Shown: piece by piece, positions 28,157-36,972 of the stretch
Numbering within the stretch: the stretch's first letter is position 1
Layout: every line of letters starts with the position of its first letter
DNA from: Trabulsiella odontotermitis
GTDB taxonomy: Bacteria > Pseudomonadota > Gammaproteobacteria > Enterobacterales > Enterobacteriaceae
Length of the DNA: 64,000 nt
Reading direction: 5' to 3'
NCBI RefSeq assembly: GCF_001297775.1
Contig: NZ_LIFX01000005.1
Location: 293,130 to 357,129 of the forward strand
Made by a program: the position numbers and the translations under genes
Notes under the pieces: model-generated
The model's database searches: none
Seen by the model: the letters and a program-made list of their open reading frames with translations, nothing else
Told to the model about the DNA's origin: nothing

Positions 28157-29539
28157 ATGGATTTACGTAATCCTGATACCTGGATTTCACACCTCCTTGA
28201 AACACTGCCGGAAGAGAAACAATCTTGCGCGTTGAGTGACGACAATCCTCACTGGGAATTTATTGAGAGTGAAATCGTTAAGCTGGGGTCACTCGCGCAT
28301 AATCAGCTTGATTTACCTGAACTTCAACGCCGTGGACTCCAGCTTTTAGCTTCAGAAAGTAAGGATGTACGTCTTCTGGCACATCTGTTGCGCACCCTAC
28401 AGCATACTGGCGACCATCTTCTGGCCGTCCGGCTTCTGGCGTTGTATGTCGAGCATTTCTGGCTGACTGCCTGGCCGCAGAATGCTACGCAGAAGAAGCG
28501 GTTTGCCGATCAGATACTGAAACGTTTTGAGAAGGGGATTGACGGGTTCACTACGGCTGCAAATGCAACACAGCGGGATGCATTACTGGGTGAGCTTGCC
28601 AGGCTGGCGCAACTCTGGAAAGCGCATGAAGCGTCAGCTCTGGCGCAAGCAACTGATGAGCTGGCGATATTGTATCGACATGCTTTTCAGGATGCTGCAC
28701 CGGCGACAGTAACAAGTCCAGCAGTTGCGACTCCTGTTGCAGCACAGCCTGGTGCTCCCATAGCACCCGCTCCGACTGTGAGTGTTAATAGCCACGATGA
28801 TAAAGCCTGGCGCGAGACCTTGCTGAAGGTGGCAGAAATTCTTTGCGAACGTCATCCGGAGTCACCACTGGGGTATCGCTTGCGCCGCCATGCGCTATGG
28901 CAATCCATTTCCAGCACACCGCAGTCTGAAGCTGATGGACGCACCCCGCTGGCAGCGGTTTCTGCAGACATGGTCGCAGACTACCAGAATCGATTGAATA
29001 ATGCCGATATCACGCTCTGGCAGCAGGTGGAACAAAGCCTGTTGCGGGCACCGTATTGGCTGGACGGCCACCATCTCTCTGCTCGTATCGCACAACAACT
29101 TGGACATACCGATATTGCAGACGCAATCCGTGATGAAGCGAGCCGCTTCCTGCAACGCCTGCCGGGTTTGACCCTGTTGAAATTCAGCGATCGCACCTCT
29201 TTTATTAACGATACCACCCGGCAATGGCTGGAAAACACGGCTGTTTCAACACCAGTAACAGCCGATCTTTCAGCGAGCGAAGATACCCGTCTGGTCTGGC
29301 AATGTTTTGAAGAACAGGGGCTGGAAGCAGCCTTGCATTTGCTTGAACAGCAGCCCGAGGGGGAACTACGTACGCGGTTTTATCGTGAATGGCTTGGGGC
29401 TCAAATGCTTGAAGCCACCGGACTGAAACAGCTGGCACGTCAGCATTACGGCACATTACACCAGTCAGCTTGCCACATTTCGCTGGCGGAGTGGGAACCT
29501 GCGCTGCTGCAGCATCTGGAAGAACAGATAAAAGAATAA
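28157..29539 (+). CDS. tssA: T6SS assembly protein TssA, VasJ type
   Basis: TssA proteins prime baseplate and sheath assembly and can stay at the distal end of the growing sheath. The 460-residue protein has the N-terminal ImpA domain (about 15-130, including LRTLQHTGDHLLAVRLLALYVEHFW). A low-complexity Ala/Pro/Val linker (about 180-210) follows, then a C-terminal VasJ domain. No membrane segment is present, unlike the TagA/VasL protein encoded downstream, so this one is taken as the true TssA. It lies 11 bp after tagO, and tssM begins 12 bp later behind AAGGAG. Confidence 0.88.
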   Translation: MDLRNPDTWISHLLETLPEEKQSCALSDDNPHWEFIESEIVKLGSLAHNQLDLPELQRRGLQLLASESKDVRLLAHLLRTLQHTGDHLLAVRLLALYVEHFWLTAWPQNATQKKRFADQILKRFEKGIDGFTTAANATQRDALLGELARLAQLWKAHEASALAQATDELAILYRHAFQDAAPATVTSPAVATPVAAQPGAPIAPAPTVSVNSHDDKAWRETLLKVAEILCERHPESPLGYRLRRHALWQSISSTPQSEADGRTPLAAVSADMVADYQNRLNNADITLWQQVEQSLLRAPYWLDGHHLSARIAQQLGHTDIADAIRDEASRFLQRLPGLTLLKFSDRTSFINDTTRQWLENTAVSTPVTADLSASEDTRLVWQCFEEQGLEAALHLLEQQPEGELRTRFYREWLGAQMLEATGLKQLARQHYGTLHQSACHISLAEWEPALLQHLEEQIKE

Positions 29540-29551
29540 CAAGGAGCTTTT

Positions 29552-32500
29552 GTGTTCAGAATACCGACACCCCGCATTTTTGCCGGGTTGAAATCATTGC
29601 TCAGGCCCGCAATGCCCCGGCTGACGGTGTCCGCCGCCTGGTTATTGGCACTGGCATGGATTTTTCTACTGGTATGGATTTGGTGGAAGGGCCCAGCGTG
29701 GACGCTGTATGGCGAGTCATGGCTTAAGCCGCTGACGAATCGCTGGCTTGCGACAGCGGTATGGGGGCTGATTGTGCTGGTGTGGCTCACGGTAAGAGTC
29801 ATGAAGCGACTGCAACAGATAGAAAAGCAGCAGAAGGAACAGCGTCAGGAAATTCAGGATCCGCTGTTCCAGGAGATTAACTATCAACAACGTTATCTGG
29901 ATCGCTGGCTGCTGCGTTTTCAACGCCATCTTGATAGCCGACATTATCTGTGGCAACTGCCGTGGTATATGGTTATCGGCCCGCGGCAGAGTGGTAAAAC
30001 CACGCTGGTAAGGGAAGGGTTCCCGTCCGATATTCTCTATACCCCGGAGAGTTCACGCGGTGTAGAACAACGAGTGACTGTTACGCCGCATGTTGGCAAA
30101 CAGGCTGTCATCTTTGATATTGACGGTGCGCTAATCGCGAGCGGAGATGATGATCTGTTACACCGTCGATTGCGGGAACACTGGCTGGGCTGGTTGTCGC
30201 AGAAACGAGCACGTCAGCCGCTCAACGGCGTTATTCTGACACTCGACCTCCCGGATTTGCTCACGGCGAATAAAACCCGGCGTGAGCAGCTTTTACAATT
30301 GCTTCGCAGTCGTTTCCAGGAGGTTCGCCAACAACTTCATTGTCGGTTGCCCGTCTACCTCGTGCTGACAAAACTGGATTTGCTGTCGGGGTTTTCCGCG
30401 CTATTTCATTCACTGGAGAAAAAAGATCGCGATACCGTTCTTGGCGTGACGTTTACCCGGAATGCCCATGAAAAAGATGAGTGGCGAACAGAACTGAATG
30501 TATTCTGGCAGGAATGGGGGCAGCGAATGAACCATGCTCTGGCGGATCGCATGCTTGCGCAGAGTAGTGCAGCACCGCGCAGTTCTCTGTTCAGTTTCTC
30601 ACGCCAAATGCAGGGGGCAGGCACTCAGCTGACAACGCTCATTGACGGTTTACTCGATGGTGAAGGTAACGATGTCATGCTGCGTGGTGTTTATCTCACT
30701 TCTTCGGCGCAGCGCGGACAGGTGGATGATATCTTTATGCAGTCTGCTGCCCGGCAATATGGCCTTGGCAGCCGTTCCCTTACGGCCTGGCCGCTGGTGG
30801 AAAGCTCGCCATATTTTACACGCATGCTGTTTCCTCAGGTATTGCTGGCAGAGCCTAATCTTGCGGGTGAAAACAGCGTCTGGCTAGCTGAGTCCCGCCG
30901 CCGTCTCTCCTGGTTCTCGGCCGCTGGTGGTGTAGTGATGCTGTCGCTAATTGGTGGCTGGCATCATTACTACAACAGTAACTATGACGCGGGTGTCACT
31001 GTGCTCAGGCAGGCAAAATCTTTTATGGCAATCCCGCCGCCACAGGGCAAGGACGAGAATGGCGACCTGCAGCTTCCACTGTTAAATCCGTTACGCGATG
31101 CGACGCTTGCTTATGGTGACTGGGGTGATCATAACCGGTTAGCGGATATGGGGCTGTATCAGGGAACGCGCATTGGTCCCTATGTTGAACAGACGTATCT
31201 GCAACTGCTGGCGCAGCGTTATATGCCCGCCGTTCTGAATGGTCTGATGAATGATCTGAATAACGCTCCACCAGAAAGTGAAGAGAAGCTTGCCGTATTG
31301 CGCGTTATTCGCATGCTGGAGGACAAAAGCGGGCGTAATAACGCCGTGGTGAAACAGTACATGGCGAAGCGCTGGAGCGAAAAATTTCATGGGCAGCGTG
31401 ATGTTCAGGTGCAACTTATGTCGCATCTGGACTATGCGCTTAATCGTACGGACTGGCATGCACAGCGACTGGTGGGGGATGGCGATGCGATCAGCCGCTG
31501 GGCGCCTTATGAGAAGCCGGTTGTTGCAGCTCAGAAAGAACTGAGCAAGCTGCCGGTCTATCAGCGGGTTTATCAAAGTCTGAAAACCCGCGCTCAGGGT
31601 GTGTTACCCGCCGATCTTAACCTTCGGGATCAGACTGGCGCCGCGTTCGATCGGATTTTTGTCGCCGGGGATGACGAAAAACTTATCATCCCGCAATTTC
31701 TTACCCGCTACGGTCTGCAAAATTACTTTGTGAAACAGCGGGATGAGCTTATTGAACTCACGGCAATGGATTCATGGGTGCTCAATCTGACACGCAGCGT
31801 CAGTTATAGCGACGCAGACAGAGAGGAGATCCAACGGCAACTGACAGAACAGTATTTGAGTGATTACACCGCCACCTGGCGAGCCGGTATGGATAACCTG
31901 AATGTCCGTGACTATGAGTCTGTCGCAGAGATGACCGGCGCGCTGGAGCAAATCATTAGCGGTGATCAGCCTTTCCAGCGGGTACTGGTGACGCTTCGTG
32001 ACAATACGCAACCAACCAGACTTTCGGAGAAACTCGATGAAAAAGCCAGAGACGCATTACTGGCAGAGCCGGATTACCGCCTGCTGACTCGCCTCGGGCA
32101 GGAGTTTTCGGCAGAAAATAGTACGTTGGCAGAGCAGAAGGAAAAAACCAGTACTTTACAGGCTGTCTATCAGCAACTGACAGAACTGCACCGGTATCTA
32201 CTGGCAATCCAAAATGCGCCGGTACCAGGGAAATCAGCGTTAAAAGCCGTGCAGTTGCGGTTGGATCAAAACAGCAGCGATCCGATTTTTGCAACCCGGC
32301 AACTGGCTAAAAACCTGCCCGCTCCGCTAAACCGATGGGTTGGTAAACTGGCAGATCAAGCCTGGCACGTTGTGATGGTGGAAGCCGTTCATTATATGGA
32401 ACTGGACTGGCGTGACAATGTAGTCGAAACCTTTAATACCCAACTGGCTGATAAGTATCCTTTTAATCCACAAGCCAAAGAAGATGCCTCGCTTGATGCG

Positions 32501-33082
32501 TTTGAACGGTTCTTTAAGCCGGATGGTGTTCTGGATACGTTTTATCAGCAGAACCTGAAGCTGTTTATTGAAAACGATCTGAGCCGGGATGACGACGATA
32601 ACGTGATTATTCGTGAAGATATCCTCAGCCAGCTAGATGCAGCGCAGAAAATTCGTGACATTTTCTTTAGTCGCCAGAATGGATTAGGCGCGCAATTCGC
32701 AGTTGAAACGGTGTCGTTGTCGGGTAACAAGCGACGCAGCGTACTTAACCTTGATGGTCAACTGGTGGATTATGCGCAAGGGCGTAATTATACCGCGCAT
32801 CTGGTCTGGCCGAATAATATGCGTGAAGGAAACGAGAGTAAGTTGACACTGATAAGTGCCGGTAATAGCAACTCACCCCGCAGCATCGCTTTTAGCGGCC
32901 CATGGGCACAGTTCAGATTGCTTGGCGCGGGGCAGTTAACGGGCGTACAGGAGGGAACATTTACGGTTCGCTTTAATATCGATGGCGGCTACATGGTTTA
33001 CCGTGTACATACGGATACAGAAGACAATCCATTTACCGGAGGGTTATTCAGCCAGTTCCATCTCCCGGATACGTTGTACTGA
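29552..33082 (+). CDS. tssM: T6SS inner-membrane protein TssM (IcmF/VasK)
   Basis: Largest subunit of the trans-envelope complex, 1176 residues. The N-terminal part has two closely spaced membrane helices (about 25-46 and 64-82). The cytoplasmic GTPase-like domain has an intact Walker A, GPRQSGKT (about 143-150). A third helix follows near 450-470 (AAGGVVMLSLIGGW), then a long periplasmic region that binds TssJ at its C-terminus. The start is GTG 29552, with AAGGAG at 29541-29546. An intact Walker A is notable because it is degenerate in several TssM proteins. The gene ends the main structural block: a hairpin separates it from the second hcp. Confidence 0.95.
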   Translation: MFRIPTPRIFAGLKSLLRPAMPRLTVSAAWLLALAWIFLLVWIWWKGPAWTLYGESWLKPLTNRWLATAVWGLIVLVWLTVRVMKRLQQIEKQQKEQRQEIQDPLFQEINYQQRYLDRWLLRFQRHLDSRHYLWQLPWYMVIGPRQSGKTTLVREGFPSDILYTPESSRGVEQRVTVTPHVGKQAVIFDIDGALIASGDDDLLHRRLREHWLGWLSQKRARQPLNGVILTLDLPDLLTANKTRREQLLQLLRSRFQEVRQQLHCRLPVYLVLTKLDLLSGFSALFHSLEKKDRDTVLGVTFTRNAHEKDEWRTELNVFWQEWGQRMNHALADRMLAQSSAAPRSSLFSFSRQMQGAGTQLTTLIDGLLDGEGNDVMLRGVYLTSSAQRGQVDDIFMQSAARQYGLGSRSLTAWPLVESSPYFTRMLFPQVLLAEPNLAGENSVWLAESRRRLSWFSAAGGVVMLSLIGGWHHYYNSNYDAGVTVLRQAKSFMAIPPPQGKDENGDLQLPLLNPLRDATLAYGDWGDHNRLADMGLYQGTRIGPYVEQTYLQLLAQRYMPAVLNGLMNDLNNAPPESEEKLAVLRVIRMLEDKSGRNNAVVKQYMAKRWSEKFHGQRDVQVQLMSHLDYALNRTDWHAQRLVGDGDAISRWAPYEKPVVAAQKELSKLPVYQRVYQSLKTRAQGVLPADLNLRDQTGAAFDRIFVAGDDEKLIIPQFLTRYGLQNYFVKQRDELIELTAMDSWVLNLTRSVSYSDADREEIQRQLTEQYLSDYTATWRAGMDNLNVRDYESVAEMTGALEQIISGDQPFQRVLVTLRDNTQPTRLSEKLDEKARDALLAEPDYRLLTRLGQEFSAENSTLAEQKEKTSTLQAVYQQLTELHRYLLAIQNAPVPGKSALKAVQLRLDQNSSDPIFATRQLAKNLPAPLNRWVGKLADQAWHVVMVEAVHYMELDWRDNVVETFNTQLADKYPFNPQAKEDASLDAFERFFKPDGVLDTFYQQNLKLFIENDLSRDDDDNVIIREDILSQLDAAQKIRDIFFSRQNGLGAQFAVETVSLSGNKRRSVLNLDGQLVDYAQGRNYTAHLVWPNNMREGNESKLTLISAGNSNSPRSIAFSGPWAQFRLLGAGQLTGVQEGTFTVRFNIDGGYMVYRVHTDTEDNPFTGGLFSQFHLPDTLY

Positions 33083-33092
33083 ACAAAAAAAT

Positions 33093-33130
33093 CTGCGCCG
33101 GAAGAGCAATCCGGTGCGGTTCTTATTTTA
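33093..33130 (+). terminator. Probable terminator between tssM and second hcp
   Basis: GCGCCGGA-AGAGCAA-TCCGGTGC forms an 8-bp stem, with one G-U pair, followed by GGTTCTTATTTTA. The U-run is interrupted, so read-through to hcp is plausible. It lies 10 bp after tssM. Confidence 0.6.
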
Positions 33131-33161
33131 TATTAATTATTTGTGATAATGAGGAATTGTC

Positions 33162-33641
33162 ATGGCGAATATTATTTATCTGACACTTAATGGTCAAATG
33201 CAGGGGTTAATTTCTGCAGGTTGCTCCTCTGTGGATTCAATTGGTAATAAAGCGCAACTTAGTCATCGTGATCAAATCATGGTACTGGCACTTACCCATG
33301 GATTAACTCGCCAGCAAAATGTGAATCATCAAACGTTGAGACTGGTTAAACCGGTTGACAAATCATCCCCATTACTGGGGAAGGCAATTAATGAAAACGA
33401 GGTATTAAGCTGCGATTTTAGTTTTTATCGAACAAATCGGACCGGCCTGAATGAATGTTATTATAAGCTTAAATTAACAAATGCCAGAATCTCCAGTATT
33501 CAACTACACAATCCTCATACTATCCATGACAGTGAGGGGCAGCCGGAAGAATCAATAGATCTAACTTATGAATCCATTAGCTGGGAGCATTGTATTGCGG
33601 GTACAAGTGCTTATAGCCTGTGGAGTGAACGTATATTCTAA
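33162..33641 (+). CDS. hcp: T6SS inner-tube protein Hcp (second copy)
   Basis: Second Hcp-family tube protein, 159 residues, without a fused effector domain. It opens MANIIYLTLNGQMQGLISAG and ends YESISWEHCIAGTSAYSLW, the same framework as the copy at 14497. The two differ at most positions in between, including a shorter variable loop. Codon use is more A/T-rich than in the tss operon, as is the flanking sequence. It sits between tssM and tagA, separated by a hairpin on the left and a 75-bp gap on the right. Two different Hcps imply alternative tubes or cargo selectivity, since Hcp can carry small effectors in its lumen; this is inference. Confidence 0.9.
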   Translation: MANIIYLTLNGQMQGLISAGCSSVDSIGNKAQLSHRDQIMVLALTHGLTRQQNVNHQTLRLVKPVDKSSPLLGKAINENEVLSCDFSFYRTNRTGLNECYYKLKLTNARISSIQLHNPHTIHDSEGQPEESIDLTYESISWEHCIAGTSAYSLWSERIF

Positions 33642-33716
33642 ATGCTGTATCCAAAAGAAATACTGAAATGAAGGGGTATTAAGACCGGCTCCATTTTGTA
33701 AAGTCGTCAGTAATGT

Positions 33717-35111
33717 ATGAACAATTTGGGTATCACTTCAGAAAATAAACGCTTTCAATCCTTCAATAGTCTGTTGAGTAAAGAAAAAATGAATATATCT
33801 GCCGATACTCAGACAATTAGTACTGGTCGTGATCCTCGCGATTTGCCGGAATTTAGTGCTATTCGCGAGGAGATCAACAAAGCCAGTCATCCCGCGCAAC
33901 CGGAAATGAACTGGAAACTTGTCGAATCCCTGGCGCTGAGCATATTTAAATCTAATGGAGTGGATTTACATACGGCTGCCTGGTACACGCTGGCACGGAC
34001 CCGTACGCAGGGTCTGGCAGGGTTTTGTGAAGGTGTAGAACTGATGGCGGCGATGATAAGCCATGAATGGGAGAAGTTCTGGCCACAAGGCGGCGCGGCG
34101 CGAACAGAAATGCTCGACTGGTTTAACACCCGCACCGGTAATATCCTGCGCCAACAACTGTCCTTTTCCGACGCTGATCTTCCCCTGATGTATCGTGTAG
34201 AACGGGCACTGCAGGTGATTTGCGATAAGCTTCAGCAAGTGGAACTAAAGCGCGTCCCGCGCGTGGAAAATCTGCTTTACTTTATTCAGAACACACGAAA
34301 ACGCTACGAGCCACAGCCGAAAGCGACCGTGACAGATAAAACGGAAATGCCGACTGTACGCACGTTGATCTACAAGCCGGAAAGCGTAGAAACTGATTCG
34401 GTGATTTCTTTGCCAGAACTTCCGGAAATGAAAGTTACTGTGCATCGCGGCGTGATGGAGGCCACTTCTGAGACACATCCTGTCGGCCTCCTGAAAGGTT
34501 TTTTGGCCGGGGTGATCTGTTCCGTGGCCGTCGCTACTGCTCTCTGGTGGTGGTGGGTCTATCCCATACAGCAACAGAACAGTCGGGTGCGGGATACCAT
34601 ATCAGGAATGACAGCCATCTGGCTGGCGTCGCCGACGCTTTCTGACTATGACGCACTACTCAGAAAACAGCTCAATGCTTCCCCTTTACAGCAACTGGAT
34701 ACAGGCAAGCAAATGACACGTGTGGCTGATAGTCATTGGCCGGAAAGCCTGCAGCAACAACAAGCCACTAACACGTGGAATGAGGCGCTGAAAACTCGAG
34801 CGACAGGTAGCCCGTCGCTACATGGCTGGCAGCAAACGCGGACCGATTTGCGGGCATTCGCCGAATTGTTGCTGCAACGGGAGCAGAATAAAGAAGGTCT
34901 CACGCTCTCGCATATTAAAACCGTGATCTATCAGGCCGAGAGGATGCTGAATCAGGAGGCCCCTCTGGAGTATCTGCTGACGCAATACGAAGAACGTCGT
35001 TCTCATGGTGAAAATACAGATCTACTGGAAAAGCAAATTAACGAACGACTGGATGGTGTAATAAGCCGCTGGTGGCTACTCACAAACGAGCCAACAGCGG
35101 CAGCAGAATAG
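33717..35111 (+). CDS. tagA: T6SS sheath-capping protein TagA/VasL (membrane-anchored TssA-like)
   Basis: TssA-related accessory protein. In enteroaggregative E. coli, TagA sits at the opposite inner membrane, stops sheath growth and holds the extended sheath. The 464-residue product has an ImpA N-domain (about 40-165, with LARTRTQGLAGFCEGVELMAAMI). One membrane helix lies at about 258-280 (FLAGVICSVAVATALWWWWV), and a C-terminal VasL-type domain follows. This layout is that of VCA0121/TagA rather than of TssA. The start is uncertain: ATG 33717 has no good ribosome site, and ATG 33789 (24 codons in) is possible. Its stop codon abuts the stop of the convergent lipoprotein gene. Confidence 0.82.
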   Translation: MNNLGITSENKRFQSFNSLLSKEKMNISADTQTISTGRDPRDLPEFSAIREEINKASHPAQPEMNWKLVESLALSIFKSNGVDLHTAAWYTLARTRTQGLAGFCEGVELMAAMISHEWEKFWPQGGAARTEMLDWFNTRTGNILRQQLSFSDADLPLMYRVERALQVICDKLQQVELKRVPRVENLLYFIQNTRKRYEPQPKATVTDKTEMPTVRTLIYKPESVETDSVISLPELPEMKVTVHRGVMEATSETHPVGLLKGFLAGVICSVAVATALWWWWVYPIQQQNSRVRDTISGMTAIWLASPTLSDYDALLRKQLNASPLQQLDTGKQMTRVADSHWPESLQQQQATNTWNEALKTRATGSPSLHGWQQTRTDLRAFAELLLQREQNKEGLTLSHIKTVIYQAERMLNQEAPLEYLLTQYEERRSHGENTDLLEKQINERLDGVISRWWLLTNEPTAAAE

Positions 35112-35858
35112 TTATTCGTAGCGGCTGACAAGATCCTTTACAACAGCCGCATACGTTTTTTGTTTCAACTGGGCGATTTGTTGTTCCTGTAACTCTGGCG
35201 TGGCTCCGGTCGGCGACAGTACACTATATTCATAATTGACGGGCGACCAGCTCGCCCATTCACCCGTTGCGACATCCACCAGCGCGAAGCGTACCAGATA
35301 GCGGAGCAGGGTAGTGTCTGTGAGTTTTTCATTTTTGTAGCCTGCCCATACAGTGTTTTTGCTGACGGTATCGTATTTCCCCGTCTGAAGTTCATCCCAG
35401 TAAACAATTACCGCTTTTTGCCGACCTTTTGCCGCAATATAACGTAAGGCCTGCATATAATTCATATTTTCACTTTCAGCTGTATCTGCGTTTTTATTAC
35501 AGGAGAGTGATTTCTGCAGATCCGGGATGCCTGAGAAGGTCGAAATTAAATAATATTTACTCATTTCCTGCTGCATCATCATTTCTGGCGCGCGACTGCC
35601 CGATTGCACCAGTATGACGGAAGCATTCATCGGAATATGGAATTTTTCTCCATCCAGCGCGTCCTGAATATCTTCTTCCGAAACGGCCAGGGTGGCTTCA
35701 CTTCCGAAAACGTCTCTGTCTGTTAGTTGCACGGTGGCAGCCTTGCTGATGCGATTTTCCGTGCGGGGCGCTCCCGTTTTTTTTGCATCAATAGGGGAAT
35801 ATGAACAGCCTGAGAGAAAGGCGACTGCACATAAGAAGAGCGTTAATCGAGAATGCAT
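35112..35858 (-). CDS. Uncharacterised lipoprotein at the end of the T6SS island
   Basis: I do not recognise a named family for this 248-residue protein. The signal peptide [21 protein letters not shown] has a clear lipobox LSGC with Cys18 lipidated and Ser at +2, predicting outer-membrane attachment on the periplasmic face. The mature part looks globular, with mixed alpha/beta character. [19 protein letters not shown] and [14 protein letters not shown] resemble segments of periplasmic lipoproteins that contain a repeated strand core. Its stop directly abuts that of convergent tagA (35111/35112). It has its own promoter region on the right and may be an accessory T6SS component or an unrelated cargo gene. 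Confidence 0.78.
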   Translation of the reverse strand: MHSRLTLFLCAVAFLSGCSYSPIDAKKTGAPRTENRISKAATVQLTDRDVFGSEATLAVSEEDIQDALDGEKFHIPMNASVILVQSGSRAPEMMMQQEMSKYYLISTFSGIPDLQKSLSCNKNADTAESENMNYMQALRYIAAKGRQKAVIVYWDELQTGKYDTVSKNTVWAGYKNEKLTDTTLLRYLVRFALVDVATGEWASWSPVNYEYSVLSPTGATPELQEQQIAQLKQKTYAAVVKDLVSRYE

Positions 35859-36041
35859 ACTTTATGATCCTTCAATAGTATTTTGTAATTTGACGCATGT
35901 TTTGCGCAATTATATACCGCTGATATTCTGTCGGGAACATAACTTTTATATTTATTGGAGTGATGTTATTTGATTAAATATAAATGGAATGGATTTATTG
36001 AATAATAATGTTGAGTCAGGAAAAACACTCTGAGATTTAAA

Positions 36042-36070
36042 AGCAAAAACCCGCCAGAGGCGGGTTCTTT
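36042..36070 (-). terminator. Intrinsic terminator of pheV
   Basis: On the minus strand GAACCCGCC-TCT-GGCGGGTTTTTGCTTTT is a GC-rich stem with a U-tract, starting 8 bp after the tRNA 3' end. It is the usual tRNA-Phe terminator. Confidence 0.9.
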
Positions 36071-36077
36071 AAAGAAG

Positions 36078-36153
36078 TGGTGCCCGGACTCGGAATCGAA
36101 CCAAGGACACGGGGATTTTCAATCCCCTGCTCTACCGACTGAGCTATCCGGGC
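36078..36153 (-). tRNA. pheV: tRNA-Phe (GAA)
   Basis: A 76-nt cloverleaf on the minus strand beginning GCCCGGATAGCTCAGTCGG and ending TCCGGGCACCA, with CCA encoded. The acceptor stem GCCCGGA/TCCGGGC is perfect. The anticodon loop TTGAAAA gives anticodon GAA at 36120-36118, exactly position 34-36. The T-arm has GGTTCGATTCC. It stands next to yqgA and speC, the position of pheV in E. coli. The T6SS island lies on its 3' side, the side on which pheV-integrated islands are found in other enterobacteria. Confidence 0.98.
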
Positions 36154-36163
36154 AACGGGGCGC

Positions 36164-36192
36164 ATTAAACCTGATTCGCTCCGCTTCGTCAA
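36164..36192 (-). promoter_or_regulatory. pheV promoter
   Basis: Reading the minus strand: TTGACG, 17 bases, TTTAAT, followed by GCGCCCC just before the tRNA. The 17-base spacing and GC-rich discriminator are typical of stringently controlled stable-RNA promoters. Confidence 0.8.
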
Positions 36193-36258
36193 TGAAATTT
36201 GCGATTTTCATTGCAGACTGCACAATCTATCACCACTTTCGCCGGTTTGCACGGAGGC

Positions 36259-36972
36259 TCAGGCAAAAAAGGCCGTCCAGGCGGCGGAAAGCGGCATTGC
36301 CAGCACCAGCGCAGGCAGCATATTTACCACCGCGAACATCTTGATTCCGCAGATGCGCAAGCCGGTCGCCACCAGGAGCAGGCCACCCACGGAGGTGAAA
36401 TCCGCCATCATCATTGGCGTGGTCATCGGCAGGATCATTGATGCGCAAACCGCCAGCGACAGCTGAATCGCCAGCATCGGTACACTGATCGCTGCGACAG
36501 CGATACCCAACGTACAGGCGAAGATCGTGGCAGTGAAGAAATCAAGAAATGACTTCGCAATCAGAATGCTGGGGTCGCCGGTCATTCCTTCGCGCATGGC
36601 GCCGAAAATCCCGGTACCGCTGGCGCAGAAGAGAATAATGATGGCGACATAACTCTGGATAAACGTTTCATGAGTGCCGCTGCGTTTCCCGCCAGATTTC
36701 ATCATCAGCTGCTGCATTTTGCCCACAGCGGTGTTGATGCCTTTTTCGAGATAGCAAAACTCGCCAATCAGCGCGCCCACCAGCGTTGCGAGCACCATCA
36801 CGGGTAAATTTGCACATTTAACGACCAGCAGAATACCAATGCCCAGCGATGCAAGGCCAAAAATAGACGTCATGGAAACGCGAATACGTTCCGGCAGGCG
36901 CTGACTCAGTACAGCGCCCAGCACGCCGCCCAGAAGGACGGCACCCGCATTAATAAAAGGACCAATAACCAA
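36259..36972 (-). CDS. yqgA: DUF554 inner-membrane protein YqgA
   Basis: Polytopic inner-membrane protein of the DUF554 family, a putative transporter of unknown substrate. The 237-residue product has about six or seven hydrophobic segments. It starts MVIGPFINAGAVLLGGVLGAVL and contains GLASLGIGILLVVKCANLPVMVLATLVGALIGE, both typical. It lies between pheV and speC as in K-12, divergent from speC across about 330 bp. Function is not known; the speC neighbourhood has led to suggestions of polyamine transport, for which the sequence gives no direct support. Confidence 0.92.
   Translation of the reverse strand: MVIGPFINAGAVLLGGVLGAVLSQRLPERIRVSMTSIFGLASLGIGILLVVKCANLPVMVLATLVGALIGEFCYLEKGINTAVGKMQQLMMKSGGKRSGTHETFIQSYVAIIILFCASGTGIFGAMREGMTGDPSILIAKSFLDFFTATIFACTLGIAVAAISVPMLAIQLSLAVCASMILPMTTPMMMADFTSVGGLLLVATGLRICGIKMFAVVNMLPALVLAMPLSAAWTAFFA

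Noticed and set aside
29978..30004. TssM as a degenerate or inactive ATPase/GTPase
   Set aside because: The Walker A motif GPRQSGKT is intact, so degeneracy is not supported.
36078..36100. Search for a direct repeat of the tRNA-Phe 3' end marking the far island boundary
   Set aside because: No copy of the 18-22 base tRNA 3' end was seen by eye between 10.7 kb and 36 kb; a degenerate one could be missed.
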